From: an uncultured Gaiellaceae bacterium
GTDB taxonomy: Bacteria; Actinomycetota; Thermoleophilia; Gaiellales; Gaiellaceae
Assembly: GCA_955652075.1 (NCBI GenBank)
Contig: CATPAS010000118.1
Location: 1-13,538, forward strand
Length of the DNA: 13,538 nucleotides
Direction of reading: 5' to 3'
The notes beneath the pieces are model-generated. The model was not told where the DNA came from and ran no database searches. It was given only the letters and a program-made list of their open reading frames with translations. A program made the translations under genes and the position numbers. Numbering within the stretch: position 1 is the stretch's first letter; every line of letters starts with the position of its first letter. Below, piece by piece: positions 1 to 6,992 of the stretch.

Positions 1-897
1 ATCGACGATAGGAGCGTCCGCCGTCGCGGGCAGCTGTTCGTCGCTCTCGCGGCCGTGGCGTGGTCGAGCGCCGGCGTGCTGCAGCGGGAGCTTTCGGTCG
101 GCACGACGACGCAGCTCGCCGGGCGCGCGTTGTTCGCCGGTATCGCCCTTGTCGGCTTTGTCGCCCTCTCCAATCGAGGCGGCACGATCGTCGCGTTCCG
201 CTCGATGGGAATTGCGGGTCTCGCCGTGGCAATCAGCACGGCTATCGCGTCAGGCTCGTTCATCGTCGCGCTCAACCATGCGACCGTTGCGAACGTCCTG
301 TTCCTCCAGGCGGTGGCCCCTGTTGCTGCTGCTCTTCTCGCCTGGATCGCGCTGGGCGAATCGATCACGGGCCGCGCGCTCGTTGCGATGGGCATCGCGC
401 TGCTGGGAGTTGGATTGATGGTCGGCGGGCCCGGTAGCGGCGGCGTGTTTGGCGTTGCAGCTTCGCTCGTGATGACGCTCGCCTTTGCGGTGAGCCTTGT
501 CATCACTCGGCATCAACGTGAGGTCTCGATGGCCCCGGCGATCTGTCTGTCCCAAGTCCTCCTCGTCGTCGCGATCGGCCCACTCGCCCAGCCCAGCACC
601 GTGACCGCCCGCGATCTCGCATTTCTCGTGCTACTCGGCGTTGGGCAGGTGGGTCTCGGCTTGGCTTTCCTGACTGTCGGCGCCCGCTTGATTCCGGCTA
701 GCGAGGTCGCGCTGATCACGCTGCTGGAAATCGTCCTCGGCCCGCTCTGGGTCTGGATCGTGCTCGCGGAACGACCGGCGCTGATTGTCATCATCGGCGG
801 TGTTGTGGTCATGTTCGCCGTGGTTCTGCAGACGACGCAGAACATGCAAACAAAGGTCATCCACCGCCAGGCCCCTGCGCCTGACGCCGCGCAATAG
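1..897 (+). CDS. EamA/DMT-family transporter, 5' end cut by window edge
   Basis: This is an integral membrane protein of the drug/metabolite transporter superfamily, probably an exporter of a small metabolite; the substrate cannot be told from sequence. The frame is open to base 1. The codons before the GTG at 55 already read as family N-terminus (RRGQLFVALAAVAWSSAGVL), so the true start lies upstream and 55 is probably internal. The visible 298 codons hold about ten hydrophobic segments arranged as two EamA repeats. The first ends with an ALGESITGRALVAMGIALLG block. The second ends with PLWVWIVLAERPALIVIIGG, the usual end-of-repeat pattern with the conserved Glu. The soluble tail after about 860 is short. 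It is followed by a hairpin and a separate promoter, so it is probably not in an operon with the lyase gene. Family call is firm; function is open. Confidence 0.9.
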   Translation: MDDRSVRRRGQLFVALAAVAWSSAGVLQRELSVGTTTQLAGRALFAGIALVGFVALSNRGGTIVAFRSMGIAGLAVAISTAIASGSFIVALNHATVANVLFLQAVAPVAAALLAWIALGESITGRALVAMGIALLGVGLMVGGPGSGGVFGVAASLVMTLAFAVSLVITRHQREVSMAPAICLSQVLLVVAIGPLAQPSTVTARDLAFLVLLGVGQVGLGLAFLTVGARLIPASEVALITLLEIVLGPLWVWIVLAERPALIVIIGGVVVMFAVVLQTTQNMQTKVIHRQAPAPDAAQ

Positions 898-901
898 CTG
901 C

Positions 902-919
902 CGCCCCATGTGTGGGGCG
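902..919 (+). terminator. Hairpin after the EamA gene
   Basis: A perfect 7-bp stem CGCCCCA/TGGGGCG with a TGTG loop begins 4 bases after the EamA stop codon. No T-run follows, so it is either a weak intrinsic terminator, common in high-G+C actinobacteria, or an mRNA 3'-end stabiliser. Confidence 0.45.
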
Positions 920-921
920 CC

Positions 922-934
922 CTGAAAGTTTCAG
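922..934. promoter_or_regulatory. Palindrome CTGAAAGTTTCAG, candidate operator
   Basis: Perfect inverted repeat CTGAAA-G-TTTCAG in the 65-bp gap before the lyase gene. It covers the place where the -35 element should be (the -10 candidate TAGAGT is at 951-956). That position and its A/T-rich character in very G+C-rich DNA fit a repressor or activator site. No regulator gene is in the window and I found no second copy by eye. Confidence 0.35.
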
Positions 935-956
935 CGCCGCACCACCCGACTAGAGT
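929..956 (+). promoter_or_regulatory. Putative promoter of the lyase gene, leaderless
   Basis: TAGAGT at 951-956 matches the actinobacterial TANNNT -10 consensus. It ends only 6 bases before the GTG at 963, so transcription would begin at or next to the start codon. TTTCAG at 929-934 is a poor -35, 16 bp upstream. No Shine-Dalgarno sequence precedes the GTG, which supports leaderless translation. Confidence 0.45.
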
Positions 957-962
957 GCGCGC

Positions 963-2393
963 GTGACCGTCGTCCTCACCGGCAACGATCTCCGCTTGGA
1001 CGAGGTCGTCGCGGTCGCGCGCGGCGGCGAGTCGGTCGAACTGGCGGCGGAAGCGGTCGCGAGGATGCGCACGTCACGTGCAATCGTCGAGCGCGCGCTC
1101 GACCGGGGTGATGTCGTGTACGGCTTCACCACCGGCGTCGCCTCGCGAAAGCGCGTGCGGGTCGAGCCGGGGGAACTCGAGGAGTTCAACCGCCGGCTGA
1201 TCCAGAGCCACCGCGTCGGCCAGGGGCCGGCGGCGCCGGCAGACGTCGTCAGGGCGACGATGCTGCGAATGGCGAACGGGTTCGCCACGGGGACCACCGG
1301 CGTCCGGCCCGGTCTCGCCGAGCGCCTTGTTACAGCGCTGAACGGGAAAGAGATGCCGCAGGTTCGCCTGCTCGGATCTGTGGGACAGAGCGATCTCGCT
1401 CCAAACGCCGACCTCGCACACCATCTCTTCCGCGATACCCCGCTGGCGGCCGGCGAAGGACTCGCGCTCGTCAACAACAACGCCTACTCGACCGGATTCG
1501 CCGCGCTCGCGATCGCGGATGCCGGACGCCTGCTCGATGCGTTGCACATTGCCGGTGCGCTCGACCTGGAAGCGTTCGGCGCCAACCTGACAATCATCCA
1601 TCCGGCCGTTGCAGACACCCGGCCGTACCGGGGGCTGCGCGCGTCGCTCGAGCGACTGACGCAGCTTCTTGACGGAAGCGCCCTGTGGTCACCGGGTGCG
1701 GCGCGCAATCTCCAGGACCCGCTCACGTTCCGCGGTCTACCGCAGGTCCTCGGGGCGTTGTGGGACACCCTCGAATTCGTGCGCGCCCAGCTCGCAGTCG
1801 AGCTGAACGCGGCTAACGCGAACCCGCTCGTCATCCTCGACGAGGAGCGGGTCGTCTCCGTCTCCAACGTCGACGTCGTCCCGCTCGCGGCTGCGCTCGA
1901 CTTCCTGCGCATCGCGCTCGCTCCCGCGCTCACGTCTGCGAACGAGCGCCTGATGAAGCTCCTTCAGCAGCCTTTCTCCGGTCTGACCGACGGCCTCGCT
2001 GCTCGCTCCGGGCTCCACGAGGACGGGCTCGCGGAGCTTGGAAATGCCGGCCATGCTCTGACCGCGGAGGCGCGTCTGCTTGCGCAGCCGGTTTCGTTCG
2101 AGCTCGCGAGCACGACCCAGGCCGAGGGGATCGAAGATCGGATGACGCTCGCCCCGCTCGCCGCCCGCCGGCTCGCCGAGATGGTTGAGCTCGGCGAGCG
2201 AATCGTCACGATCGAGCTGGTCGTCGCAGCCCAGGCGGTGGATCTTCGGCACCCCCCGGCCCTCGGCGTCGGTACCCGGCGCGTCCTCGAGCTCATTCGC
2301 GAGCGTGTTCCCTTCACGTCTGCGGGCGCTGCTCTGCCGCCGGACCTCGAACCGATCAGAGACCTTGTCCGCTCCGGGCTGGGAGCGGGATAA
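963..2393 (+). CDS. Ammonia-lyase-fold protein without the MIO triad (ergothionase-like candidate)
   Basis: A 476-residue member of the aromatic amino acid lyase (HAL/PAL) family with typical full length. Conserved blocks are recognisable: VYGFTTGVAS (52-61; HAL has YGVNTGFG), the SHRVGQGP...GTTGVRPGL segment (82-118), LQDPLTFRGLPQVLG (250-264), LNAANANPLVIL (281-292) and IEDRMTLAPLAARRL (390-404). These keep the family Tyr (Y53), Arg (R257) and Glu (E391). The cofactor loop does not match. HAL has GSVGASGDLAP, but here residues 138-147 read GSVGQSDLAP, so Ala-Ser-Gly is absent and MIO cannot form in the known way. Ergothionase, which eliminates trimethylamine from ergothioneine, is a family member reported to work without MIO. 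With betaine importers and methyltransferases next door, a C-N or C-S eliminating betaine lyase is likelier than HutH. The substrate is inferred. GTG start chosen for the leaderless promoter. The next gene follows after 13 bases. Confidence 0.85.
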   Translation: MTVVLTGNDLRLDEVVAVARGGESVELAAEAVARMRTSRAIVERALDRGDVVYGFTTGVASRKRVRVEPGELEEFNRRLIQSHRVGQGPAAPADVVRATMLRMANGFATGTTGVRPGLAERLVTALNGKEMPQVRLLGSVGQSDLAPNADLAHHLFRDTPLAAGEGLALVNNNAYSTGFAALAIADAGRLLDALHIAGALDLEAFGANLTIIHPAVADTRPYRGLRASLERLTQLLDGSALWSPGAARNLQDPLTFRGLPQVLGALWDTLEFVRAQLAVELNAANANPLVILDEERVVSVSNVDVVPLAAALDFLRIALAPALTSANERLMKLLQQPFSGLTDGLAARSGLHEDGLAELGNAGHALTAEARLLAQPVSFELASTTQAEGIEDRMTLAPLAARRLAEMVELGERIVTIELVVAAQAVDLRHPPALGVGTRRVLELIRERVPFTSAGAALPPDLEPIRDLVRSGLGAG

Positions 2394-2395
2394 TC

Positions 2396-2402
2396 GGGGG
2401 GA
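2396..2402 (+). promoter_or_regulatory. Ribosome binding site of the BHMT-like gene
   Basis: GGGGGGA lies 4 bases before the ATG at 2407 and fixes that start rather than upstream codons in the same open frame, which lie inside the lyase gene. GATAAT at 2389-2394, overlapping the lyase stop, resembles a -10 element and could add a secondary promoter. Confidence 0.5.
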
Positions 2403-2406
2403 CGCG

Positions 2407-3459
2407 ATGACTGCGACTTCCCCAGACAACGGCCGACTGCGCGAACGGCTCGAACGAGGCCCAGTGATCTGCGCCGAGGGCTATCTCTTCGAGCTCGAGC
2501 GGCGTGGCTACGTGCAAGCGGGCCCGTTCGTGCCCGAGGCCGTGCTCGACCATCCCGAGGTCGTGGCGCAATTGCACCGAGATTTCGTCCATGCCGGCTC
2601 GGACGTCGTGCCGGCCTTCACGTATTACGCCCACCGGGAAAAGATGCGCCTGGTCGGCAAGGAGGACCTCCTCGAGGAGCTCAACAGGCAGGCGCTCGCG
2701 ATCGCCAAGGAGGTTGCGTCCGAGAGCGACGCGCTGGTCGCGGGAGACATCTGCAATACGAACGTCTTCGCGGAGGACGAGGCGTCGAAGAACGCCGCGC
2801 GCGCGATGTTCGAGGAGCAGGTGGGCTGGGCGGTCGAGGCAGAGGTCGATTTCGTCATCGGGGAGACGTTCTCGCACGCCGAGGAAGCCCTCGCCGCGCT
2901 CCGGGCGATCAAGGAGGCGGGTCTGCCCGCCGTGATCACGCTCGGGATACACCAGCATCCCGTGACGCGGGAAGGCTGGACGCTCGGCGATGCATTCCGG
3001 CGGCTGGAGGACGGAGGTGCCGACGTCGTCGGCCTCAACTGCATGCGCGGCCCGTCCACGATGCTGCCGCTCCTCGAGGAGATCAGAGAGGCCGTCTCCT
3101 GCCACGTCGCGGCGCTGCCCGTCCCGTATCGCACGCACGAGCATGAACCGACGTTCCAGTCTCTGCGGGATCCCGAATACGGAGCCCTTCCCGGTGGGAT
3201 GCCGTTCCCGACGGCGCTCGATCCGTTCACCTGCAATCGCTACGAGATCGCGGAGTTCGCCCGGGCGGCGCAGCAGGCGGGCGTCAGCTACCTGGGGCTC
3301 TGTTGCGGCGGCGCTCCGCATCTCGTCCGGAGCCTGGCCGAGGCGCTGGGGCGCACACCGCCGGCCAGCCGCTACTCGGCCGACATGTCCAAGCACGCCT
3401 TCTTCGGAACCGACGAGAGCCTCAAGCAGGAGAATCTGGCCTTCGCGGAAGAGCTCTGA
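2407..3459 (+). CDS. Betaine-homocysteine S-methyltransferase-like protein
   Basis: A 350-residue zinc-dependent homocysteine S-methyltransferase (Pfam PF02574 type), a TIM-barrel cytosolic enzyme that passes a methyl group from a methylated donor to homocysteine to make methionine. The zinc cysteines are all present: C212 in GLNCMRGP and C299-C300 in LGLCCGGAPHLVRSLAEAL. They fall at nearly the same positions as in animal BHMT (217, 299, 300, from memory). DFVIGETFSHAEEAL (148-162) matches the BHMT block that carries a substrate-binding Glu. There are no cobalamin or folate domains, so it is not MetH. The length and Cys spacing fit BHMT better than the shorter S-methylmethionine enzymes, but the donor is not proven. 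It follows the lyase gene by 13 bases, probably in the same transcript. A betaine or sulfonium donor imported by the neighbouring ABC system is the simplest reading. Confidence 0.87.
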   Translation: MTATSPDNGRLRERLERGPVICAEGYLFELERRGYVQAGPFVPEAVLDHPEVVAQLHRDFVHAGSDVVPAFTYYAHREKMRLVGKEDLLEELNRQALAIAKEVASESDALVAGDICNTNVFAEDEASKNAARAMFEEQVGWAVEAEVDFVIGETFSHAEEALAALRAIKEAGLPAVITLGIHQHPVTREGWTLGDAFRRLEDGGADVVGLNCMRGPSTMLPLLEEIREAVSCHVAALPVPYRTHEHEPTFQSLRDPEYGALPGGMPFPTALDPFTCNRYEIAEFARAAQQAGVSYLGLCCGGAPHLVRSLAEALGRTPPASRYSADMSKHAFFGTDESLKQENLAFAEEL

Positions 3460-3460
3460 C

Positions 3461-3487
3461 GGCCGTTGTGGCGCCCGGCCACGGGCC
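3461..3487 (+). terminator. Hairpin between the methyltransferase and transporter genes
   Basis: Two-part stem: GGCC (3461-3464) pairs with GGCC (3484-3487) around GTGGC/GCCAC (3468-3472/3478-3482) with a 5-base loop. It starts one base after the methyltransferase stop. There is no T-run. It overlaps the -35 of the next promoter, so it may separate the two transcription units or serve as a control site. Confidence 0.35.
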
Positions 3488-3495
3488 CGTAGACT
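3466..3495 (+). promoter_or_regulatory. Putative promoter of the OpuC-type transporter operon
   Basis: TTGTGG (3466-3471), an 18-bp spacer and TAGACT (3490-3495). The -10 ends 8 bases before the ATG at 3504, and no clear Shine-Dalgarno sequence lies between them, so the transcript would be leaderless or nearly so. Confidence 0.4.
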
Positions 3496-3503
3496 CGCTG
3501 GAA

Positions 3504-4511
3504 ATGGGCTCAGACGGGAAGCGAGCCGAGAGCTCAGCCGCGGAGATCGTCTTCCGCGGCGTCACGAAGCGTTACCCCGGACGGAGCGCCGCTGCCGTCG
3601 ACAACCTCTCTTTGCGGATCCCGGCGGGAGAGATCTGCGTCCTCGTCGGTCCTTCGGGTGGCGGCAAGACGACGGCGATGAAGATGGTCAACCGTCTGAT
3701 CGAGATCACCGAGGGCGACATCCTGATGGACGGCCAGAGCGTCCGCAGCCTGGAGGTGATCGAGCTCCGCCGCCGGATCGGCTATGTGATCCAGCACGTG
3801 GGACTGTTCCCGCACATGAGCATCGCGGACAACATTGCGACGGTTCCGCGACTCCTGGGGTGGTCGAAGGCGAGGATCCACGCCAGGGTGCGCGAGTTGC
3901 TCGAGCTCGTCGGGCTGGACCCGGTTCACGATCCCGATCGGTATCCGAGACAGCTTTCGGGCGGGCAGCAGCAGCGTGTCGGGCTGGCCCGGGCGATGGC
4001 CGCGGATCCGGCGGTGATGCTGATGGACGAGCCCTTCGGAGCGCTCGACCCGATCACCCGTGAACGGCTGCAGCAGGAGTTCCTCCGCCTGCACGCCGAG
4101 ATCCGAAAGACCGTCATCTTCGTCACGCACGACATCGACGAGGCGATCAAGATGGGGGACCGGATCGCCATCCTGCGCGAGGGCGGCATCCTCGCGCAGT
4201 ACGACACGCCGGATGCCATCCTCGCCAACCCCGCGGACGAGTTCGTGGCCCGCTTCGTTGGTGCGGACCGCAGCCTCAAACGCCTTTCGCTCAAGCGACT
4301 CTCCGACATCGAGCTGCTCGCCGTACCCAACGGCGACAACTCCACTTATCCCACCGTCGCTGCATCGACGACGTTGCGCGATGCCCTCGCGCTGATGCTC
4401 GAGGAAGGCAGCCGCGAGCTGGCGGTCGTTGACGAGGGAAAGGTACGCGGGCTTTGCTCGGTCGAGCACGTGGCGGCTCTGCTCGCGCCGGAACGGCAGC
4501 AACAAGAATGA
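3504..4511 (+). CDS. Betaine-type ABC importer ATPase with one CBS domain
   Basis: A 335-residue ATP-binding subunit of the OpuCA/ProV/YehX group, which powers uptake of quaternary amines such as glycine betaine, choline or carnitine. Visible motifs are Walker A GPSGGGKT (49-56), Q-loop YVIQHVGLFPHM with Q97, signature LSGGQQQRVGLARAM (151-165), Walker B VMLMDEPFGALD (171-182) and the switch His in IFVTHDIDEA (H209). Residues about 265-328 form a single C-terminal CBS module; the OpuC and ProV families often have a CBS pair that senses ionic strength, so this appears reduced. The frame stays open upstream, but the ATG at 3504 follows a promoter and gives the normal family N-terminus. The stop overlaps the next start (ATGA), so translation of the permease is coupled. 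Confidence 0.92.
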   Translation: MGSDGKRAESSAAEIVFRGVTKRYPGRSAAAVDNLSLRIPAGEICVLVGPSGGGKTTAMKMVNRLIEITEGDILMDGQSVRSLEVIELRRRIGYVIQHVGLFPHMSIADNIATVPRLLGWSKARIHARVRELLELVGLDPVHDPDRYPRQLSGGQQQRVGLARAMAADPAVMLMDEPFGALDPITRERLQQEFLRLHAEIRKTVIFVTHDIDEAIKMGDRIAILREGGILAQYDTPDAILANPADEFVARFVGADRSLKRLSLKRLSDIELLAVPNGDNSTYPTVAASTTLRDALALMLEEGSRELAVVDEGKVRGLCSVEHVAALLAPERQQQE

Positions 4512-5251
4512 TCATTACCGCCCTTGCTGCGTCGACTCCGCCGGTGATCCCCAACTACGGCGGGCCTCCGGGTGGCAAGCACGGCTGTATCGCCCAGAAC
4601 GGAACCTTCTGCTGGGACTGGGTCAAGGGCCACTGGGGTGACATCCTCCAGCCGCGCCTGCTCGAGCATCTCGAGCTGACGGCGATCGCGGTGGGGATCG
4701 GGTTTGCGATCGCGTTCGCGGCAGCGCTGCTCGCGCACCGGAAGCGCTGGTTCGAGACTCCGTTCGGTGCTTTCTCGGCGTTCCTGTACACGATTCCGAG
4801 TCTCGCGCTCTTCCAGCTGCTCGTCCCGTTCACGGGGCTCACGATGCTGACGATCGAGATCGGGCTGGTGGGCTACACGCTGCTCATCCTGTTTCGCAAC
4901 ATTCTCGCGGGGCTGCGGGGGGTGCCCGAAGAGGTGCTCGAGGCGGCGCAGGGGATGGGGCTTACGCGGTTGCAGGTGCTCCTCCGGGTCGAGCTGCCGC
5001 TCGCGCTTCCCGCGATCTCCGCTGGTATCCGTATCGCGGTCGTCACGACTATCAGTCTCGCGACCGTTGCCGCCTATATCACGCCGCTCGGCCTCGGCCA
5101 GCCGATCTTCAACGGACTGCAAACCGACTTCACGACCGAGTTCGTCGCCACCGGTGCGCTCGCAGTAGCGCTTGCCATCTGCGCTGACTCGGCGCTGGTC
5201 GCGGCGCAGTGGGCGTTTACGCCGTGGGTGCGCGCGCGGAGGGCGACGTGA
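4508..5251 (+). CDS. Betaine-type ABC importer permease, first subunit
   Basis: A 247-residue inner-membrane permease of the BPD/MetI superfamily, OpuCB/OpuCD/YehW/YehY type. The start ATG overlaps the ATPase stop by 4 bases, which is why it is preferred to upstream codons. Residues 1-50 form an extracytoplasmic leader with two Cys (C27 and C35) that could form a disulfide. About five or six membrane segments follow. The EAA loop that docks on the ATPase is clear: VLEAAQGMGLTRLQVLLRVE (about 143-162) followed by LPLALPAI. The ATITPLGLG-like block near 190-200 is also family-typical. It would pair with the second permease to form a heterodimeric channel. The family is certain; the transported substrate is inferred from the family. 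Confidence 0.9.
   Translation: MIITALAASTPPVIPNYGGPPGGKHGCIAQNGTFCWDWVKGHWGDILQPRLLEHLELTAIAVGIGFAIAFAAALLAHRKRWFETPFGAFSAFLYTIPSLALFQLLVPFTGLTMLTIEIGLVGYTLLILFRNILAGLRGVPEEVLEAAQGMGLTRLQVLLRVELPLALPAISAGIRIAVVTTISLATVAAYITPLGLGQPIFNGLQTDFTTEFVATGALAVALAICADSALVAAQWAFTPWVRARRAT
5238..5243 (+). promoter_or_regulatory. Ribosome binding site that fixes the second permease start
   Basis: GGAGGG with a 4-base gap to the GTG at 5248. It favours that start, overlapping the previous stop as GTGA, over the upstream in-frame GTG at 5209. Confidence 0.6.
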
Positions 5252-5976
5252 TCCTCGGATACGACTCCTTCCGGCCGAGCACGTTCGTCGACGCGTTCCG
5301 ATTCATGTACGAGAACCCGGGCCTGATGTGGAGCAAGACGGTCGAGCACCTCGTGATCAGCGGCGAGGCGATGGGGATCGCACTCCTGATCGCGATCCCG
5401 CTCGGCATCTGGCTCGGTCACCTGCATCGTGGGTCGTTCCTTGCGATCAACCTCGCGAACATCGGTCGAGCCCTGCCGAGTCTCGCCGTAATCGCGATCG
5501 GCCTCGGCGTCTTCGGTATCGGCACGACGAACGTCGCCGTCGCTCTCGTCATCCTTGCGTTCCCCCTCATGCTGACGAATACGTATGTCGGTGTGGACAG
5601 CCTCGACCCGGATCCGATCGAGGCAGCCCGCGGGATGGGCATGCGCCCATACCAGATCGTGCTCAAGATCGAGTTGCCGCTCGCGCTGCCGCTCATCTTC
5701 GCCGGGATCAAGACAGCTGCGGTGTACGTGGTGGCGACCGCGACGCTCGGCGGAGTCGTCGGTGGCGGCGGTCTCGGCGACATCATCGTCAATCAGGCGA
5801 GCTATTTCCTGAAGGGAGTGATCGCCGCATCGATCGCCGTGGCGGCGCTCGCCTTCGCCGCTAGCTTCGCCTTCGGCTTGTTGCAGTGGGCGGTGACTCC
5901 GCGCGGGCTCCGGCGGCGGGTTGAGATGATCGAGCCGGACGTGTCGACGGGGGTAGGCGAGGCGGCCGTGACATGA
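5248..5976 (+). CDS. Betaine-type ABC importer permease, second subunit
   Basis: A 242-residue permease homologous to the first and to OpuCB/YehY. The GTG start overlaps the upstream stop by 4 bases and is served by GGAGGG; starting at 5209 would add 13 residues that look like out-of-frame translation of the previous gene. The EAA loop reads IEAARGMGMRPYQIVLKIEL (about 124-143). The late membrane segment includes VVATATLGGVVGGGGLGDII, typical of this family. About six hydrophobic segments are visible, with a short charged C-terminal tail. Together with the ATPase, first permease and the binding protein 37 bases downstream, it completes an importer. Confidence 0.9.
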   Translation: MILGYDSFRPSTFVDAFRFMYENPGLMWSKTVEHLVISGEAMGIALLIAIPLGIWLGHLHRGSFLAINLANIGRALPSLAVIAIGLGVFGIGTTNVAVALVILAFPLMLTNTYVGVDSLDPDPIEAARGMGMRPYQIVLKIELPLALPLIFAGIKTAAVYVVATATLGGVVGGGGLGDIIVNQASYFLKGVIAASIAVAALAFAASFAFGLLQWAVTPRGLRRRVEMIEPDVSTGVGEAAVT

Positions 5977-6002
5977 GAGGGTTGGGGTTGGATCGGATCG
6001 AG

Positions 6003-6011
6003 AGGAGGAGG
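6003..6011 (+). promoter_or_regulatory. Strong ribosome binding site of the first binding protein
   Basis: AGGAGGAGG sits directly before the ATG at 6014 within a purine-only run. It is the strongest Shine-Dalgarno in the rightward operon, which fits the need for excess binding protein over membrane subunits. A second in-frame ATG at 6023 is also within reach. Confidence 0.6.
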
Positions 6012-6013
6012 AG

Positions 6014-6943
6014 ATGGCGAGAATGATCCGCCGGCGGACGCTGGTCGCGGCAGTCGTCGTGCTGTTCGTGGCGACGCTCGGATCTTCGGCGAACGCGCGC
6101 GTCTCGGCGCCAACGTCGATTGCTGCGACGACGATCAGCCTCGGCACGAAAGACTTCACTGAGGAGTTCGTGCTCGGCCAGCTCTACAAGCAGGCGCTCG
6201 AGCACAAAGGGATCACCGTGGATTACCACGAGAACATCGGCAGCACCGAGGTCATCCAGGCCGCGCTGCGAGGCGGAAAGATCAACGCCTATCCGGAGTA
6301 CGTCGGCGAGATCGTCCAGACGGCGTATCACCAAAAGACGCTGCCGAAGACTGCGAGAGCTTGGTGGCAGCTGGCCAAGACGTTGCTATCCGGTGACGGC
6401 TTCGCTCTTTCGAATCCAACGCCGTTCTACGACGTCGACGCGATCGCCGTCCGCAAGACGGATGCGACGAAGTATCACCTGAAAACCCTCTTCGACCTCA
6501 AGCGGCTGCAGAACTCGCCCCAGCGCCCGAAGAACTTCTCTCTCGGCGCTCGACCCGAGTTCAAGAACCGCGAAGAGGGCTTCCTCGGGATGAAGCACGT
6601 CTACGGGCTGACGAAGTTCAAGTTCCTGAGCCTCGCCATCGGCCTCACCTATCGTGCCCTCGACCAGAAGAAGGTCTTTGCCATCAACGTCTTCTCGACC
6701 GACGCACAGCTTGCGAGCGGGAAGTACACGGTGCTCAAGGATCCGAAGCTGATCTTCGGGGTTCAGAACGTCGCGGTGATCGTCAAGCAAGACGTCGCGA
6801 CGCCGCTGGTGATGGGGATCTTGAAGGCGGTCAGCGCAAAGCTGACGGTGCCCGCGATCCTCGCCATGAACAAGGCTACGCAGATCAGCAAGCAGAACCC
6901 TGCTGACGTCGCGGGCCAGTTCCTGAAGGCGAACGGACTGTAA
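6014..6943 (+). CDS. OpuCC/YehZ-type quaternary-amine binding protein
   Basis: A 309-residue extracytoplasmic substrate-binding protein (OpuAC family, Pfam PF04069 type). A twin-arginine-like basic start (MIRRR), a hydrophobic stretch (9-24) and an Ala-rich region (25-39) form a Sec-type signal peptide. No lipobox Cys is present, so anchoring is unclear. The mature part opens with ISLGTKDFTEEFVLGQLYKQ (41-60), then GSTEVIQAALRGGKINAYPEY (about 76-96), both diagnostic of the OsmF/YehZ/OpuCC branch. This branch binds glycine betaine, choline or carnitine, and also includes the ergothioneine receptor EgtU, so an aromatic betaine is possible. It is the last gene of the transporter operon and is followed by a strong hairpin. 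Confidence 0.9.
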   Translation: MARMIRRRTLVAAVVVLFVATLGSSANARVSAPTSIAATTISLGTKDFTEEFVLGQLYKQALEHKGITVDYHENIGSTEVIQAALRGGKINAYPEYVGEIVQTAYHQKTLPKTARAWWQLAKTLLSGDGFALSNPTPFYDVDAIAVRKTDATKYHLKTLFDLKRLQNSPQRPKNFSLGARPEFKNREEGFLGMKHVYGLTKFKFLSLAIGLTYRALDQKKVFAINVFSTDAQLASGKYTVLKDPKLIFGVQNVAVIVKQDVATPLVMGILKAVSAKLTVPAILAMNKATQISKQNPADVAGQFLKANGL

Positions 6944-6952
6944 GGAGTTGCA

Positions 6953-6988
6953 GCGGGAGCGGCCCTGCCCAAGCAGGACCGCTCCCGC
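6953..6988 (+). terminator. Strong hairpin terminator after the binding-protein gene
   Basis: GCGGGAGCGG (6953-6962) pairs perfectly with CCGCTCCCGC (6979-6988). Inside, CCTGC pairs with GCAGG around a CCAA loop, with one C/A mismatch. The 15-bp stem begins 9 bases after the stop codon. The sequence after it is only mildly T-rich. Confidence 0.75.
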
Positions 6989-6992
6989 GGAC

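Noticed and set aside
963..2393. Naming the lyase homologue hutH (histidine ammonia-lyase)
   Set aside because: The Ala-Ser-Gly triad needed for the MIO cofactor is absent, and no urocanase or other hut gene is in the window.
2356..3396. Open frame on the - strand opposite the BHMT-like gene
   Set aside because: Arg-rich shadow of a gene whose zinc cysteines and family blocks are clear on the + strand.
3534..4505. Open frame on the - strand opposite the ATPase gene
   Set aside because: Antisense to intact Walker, signature and switch motifs; no motif of its own.
6953..6988. Inverted repeat as a mobile-element end or attachment site
   Set aside because: A single stem-loop just after a stop codon, with no transposase, integrase or direct repeats nearby; it reads as a terminator.
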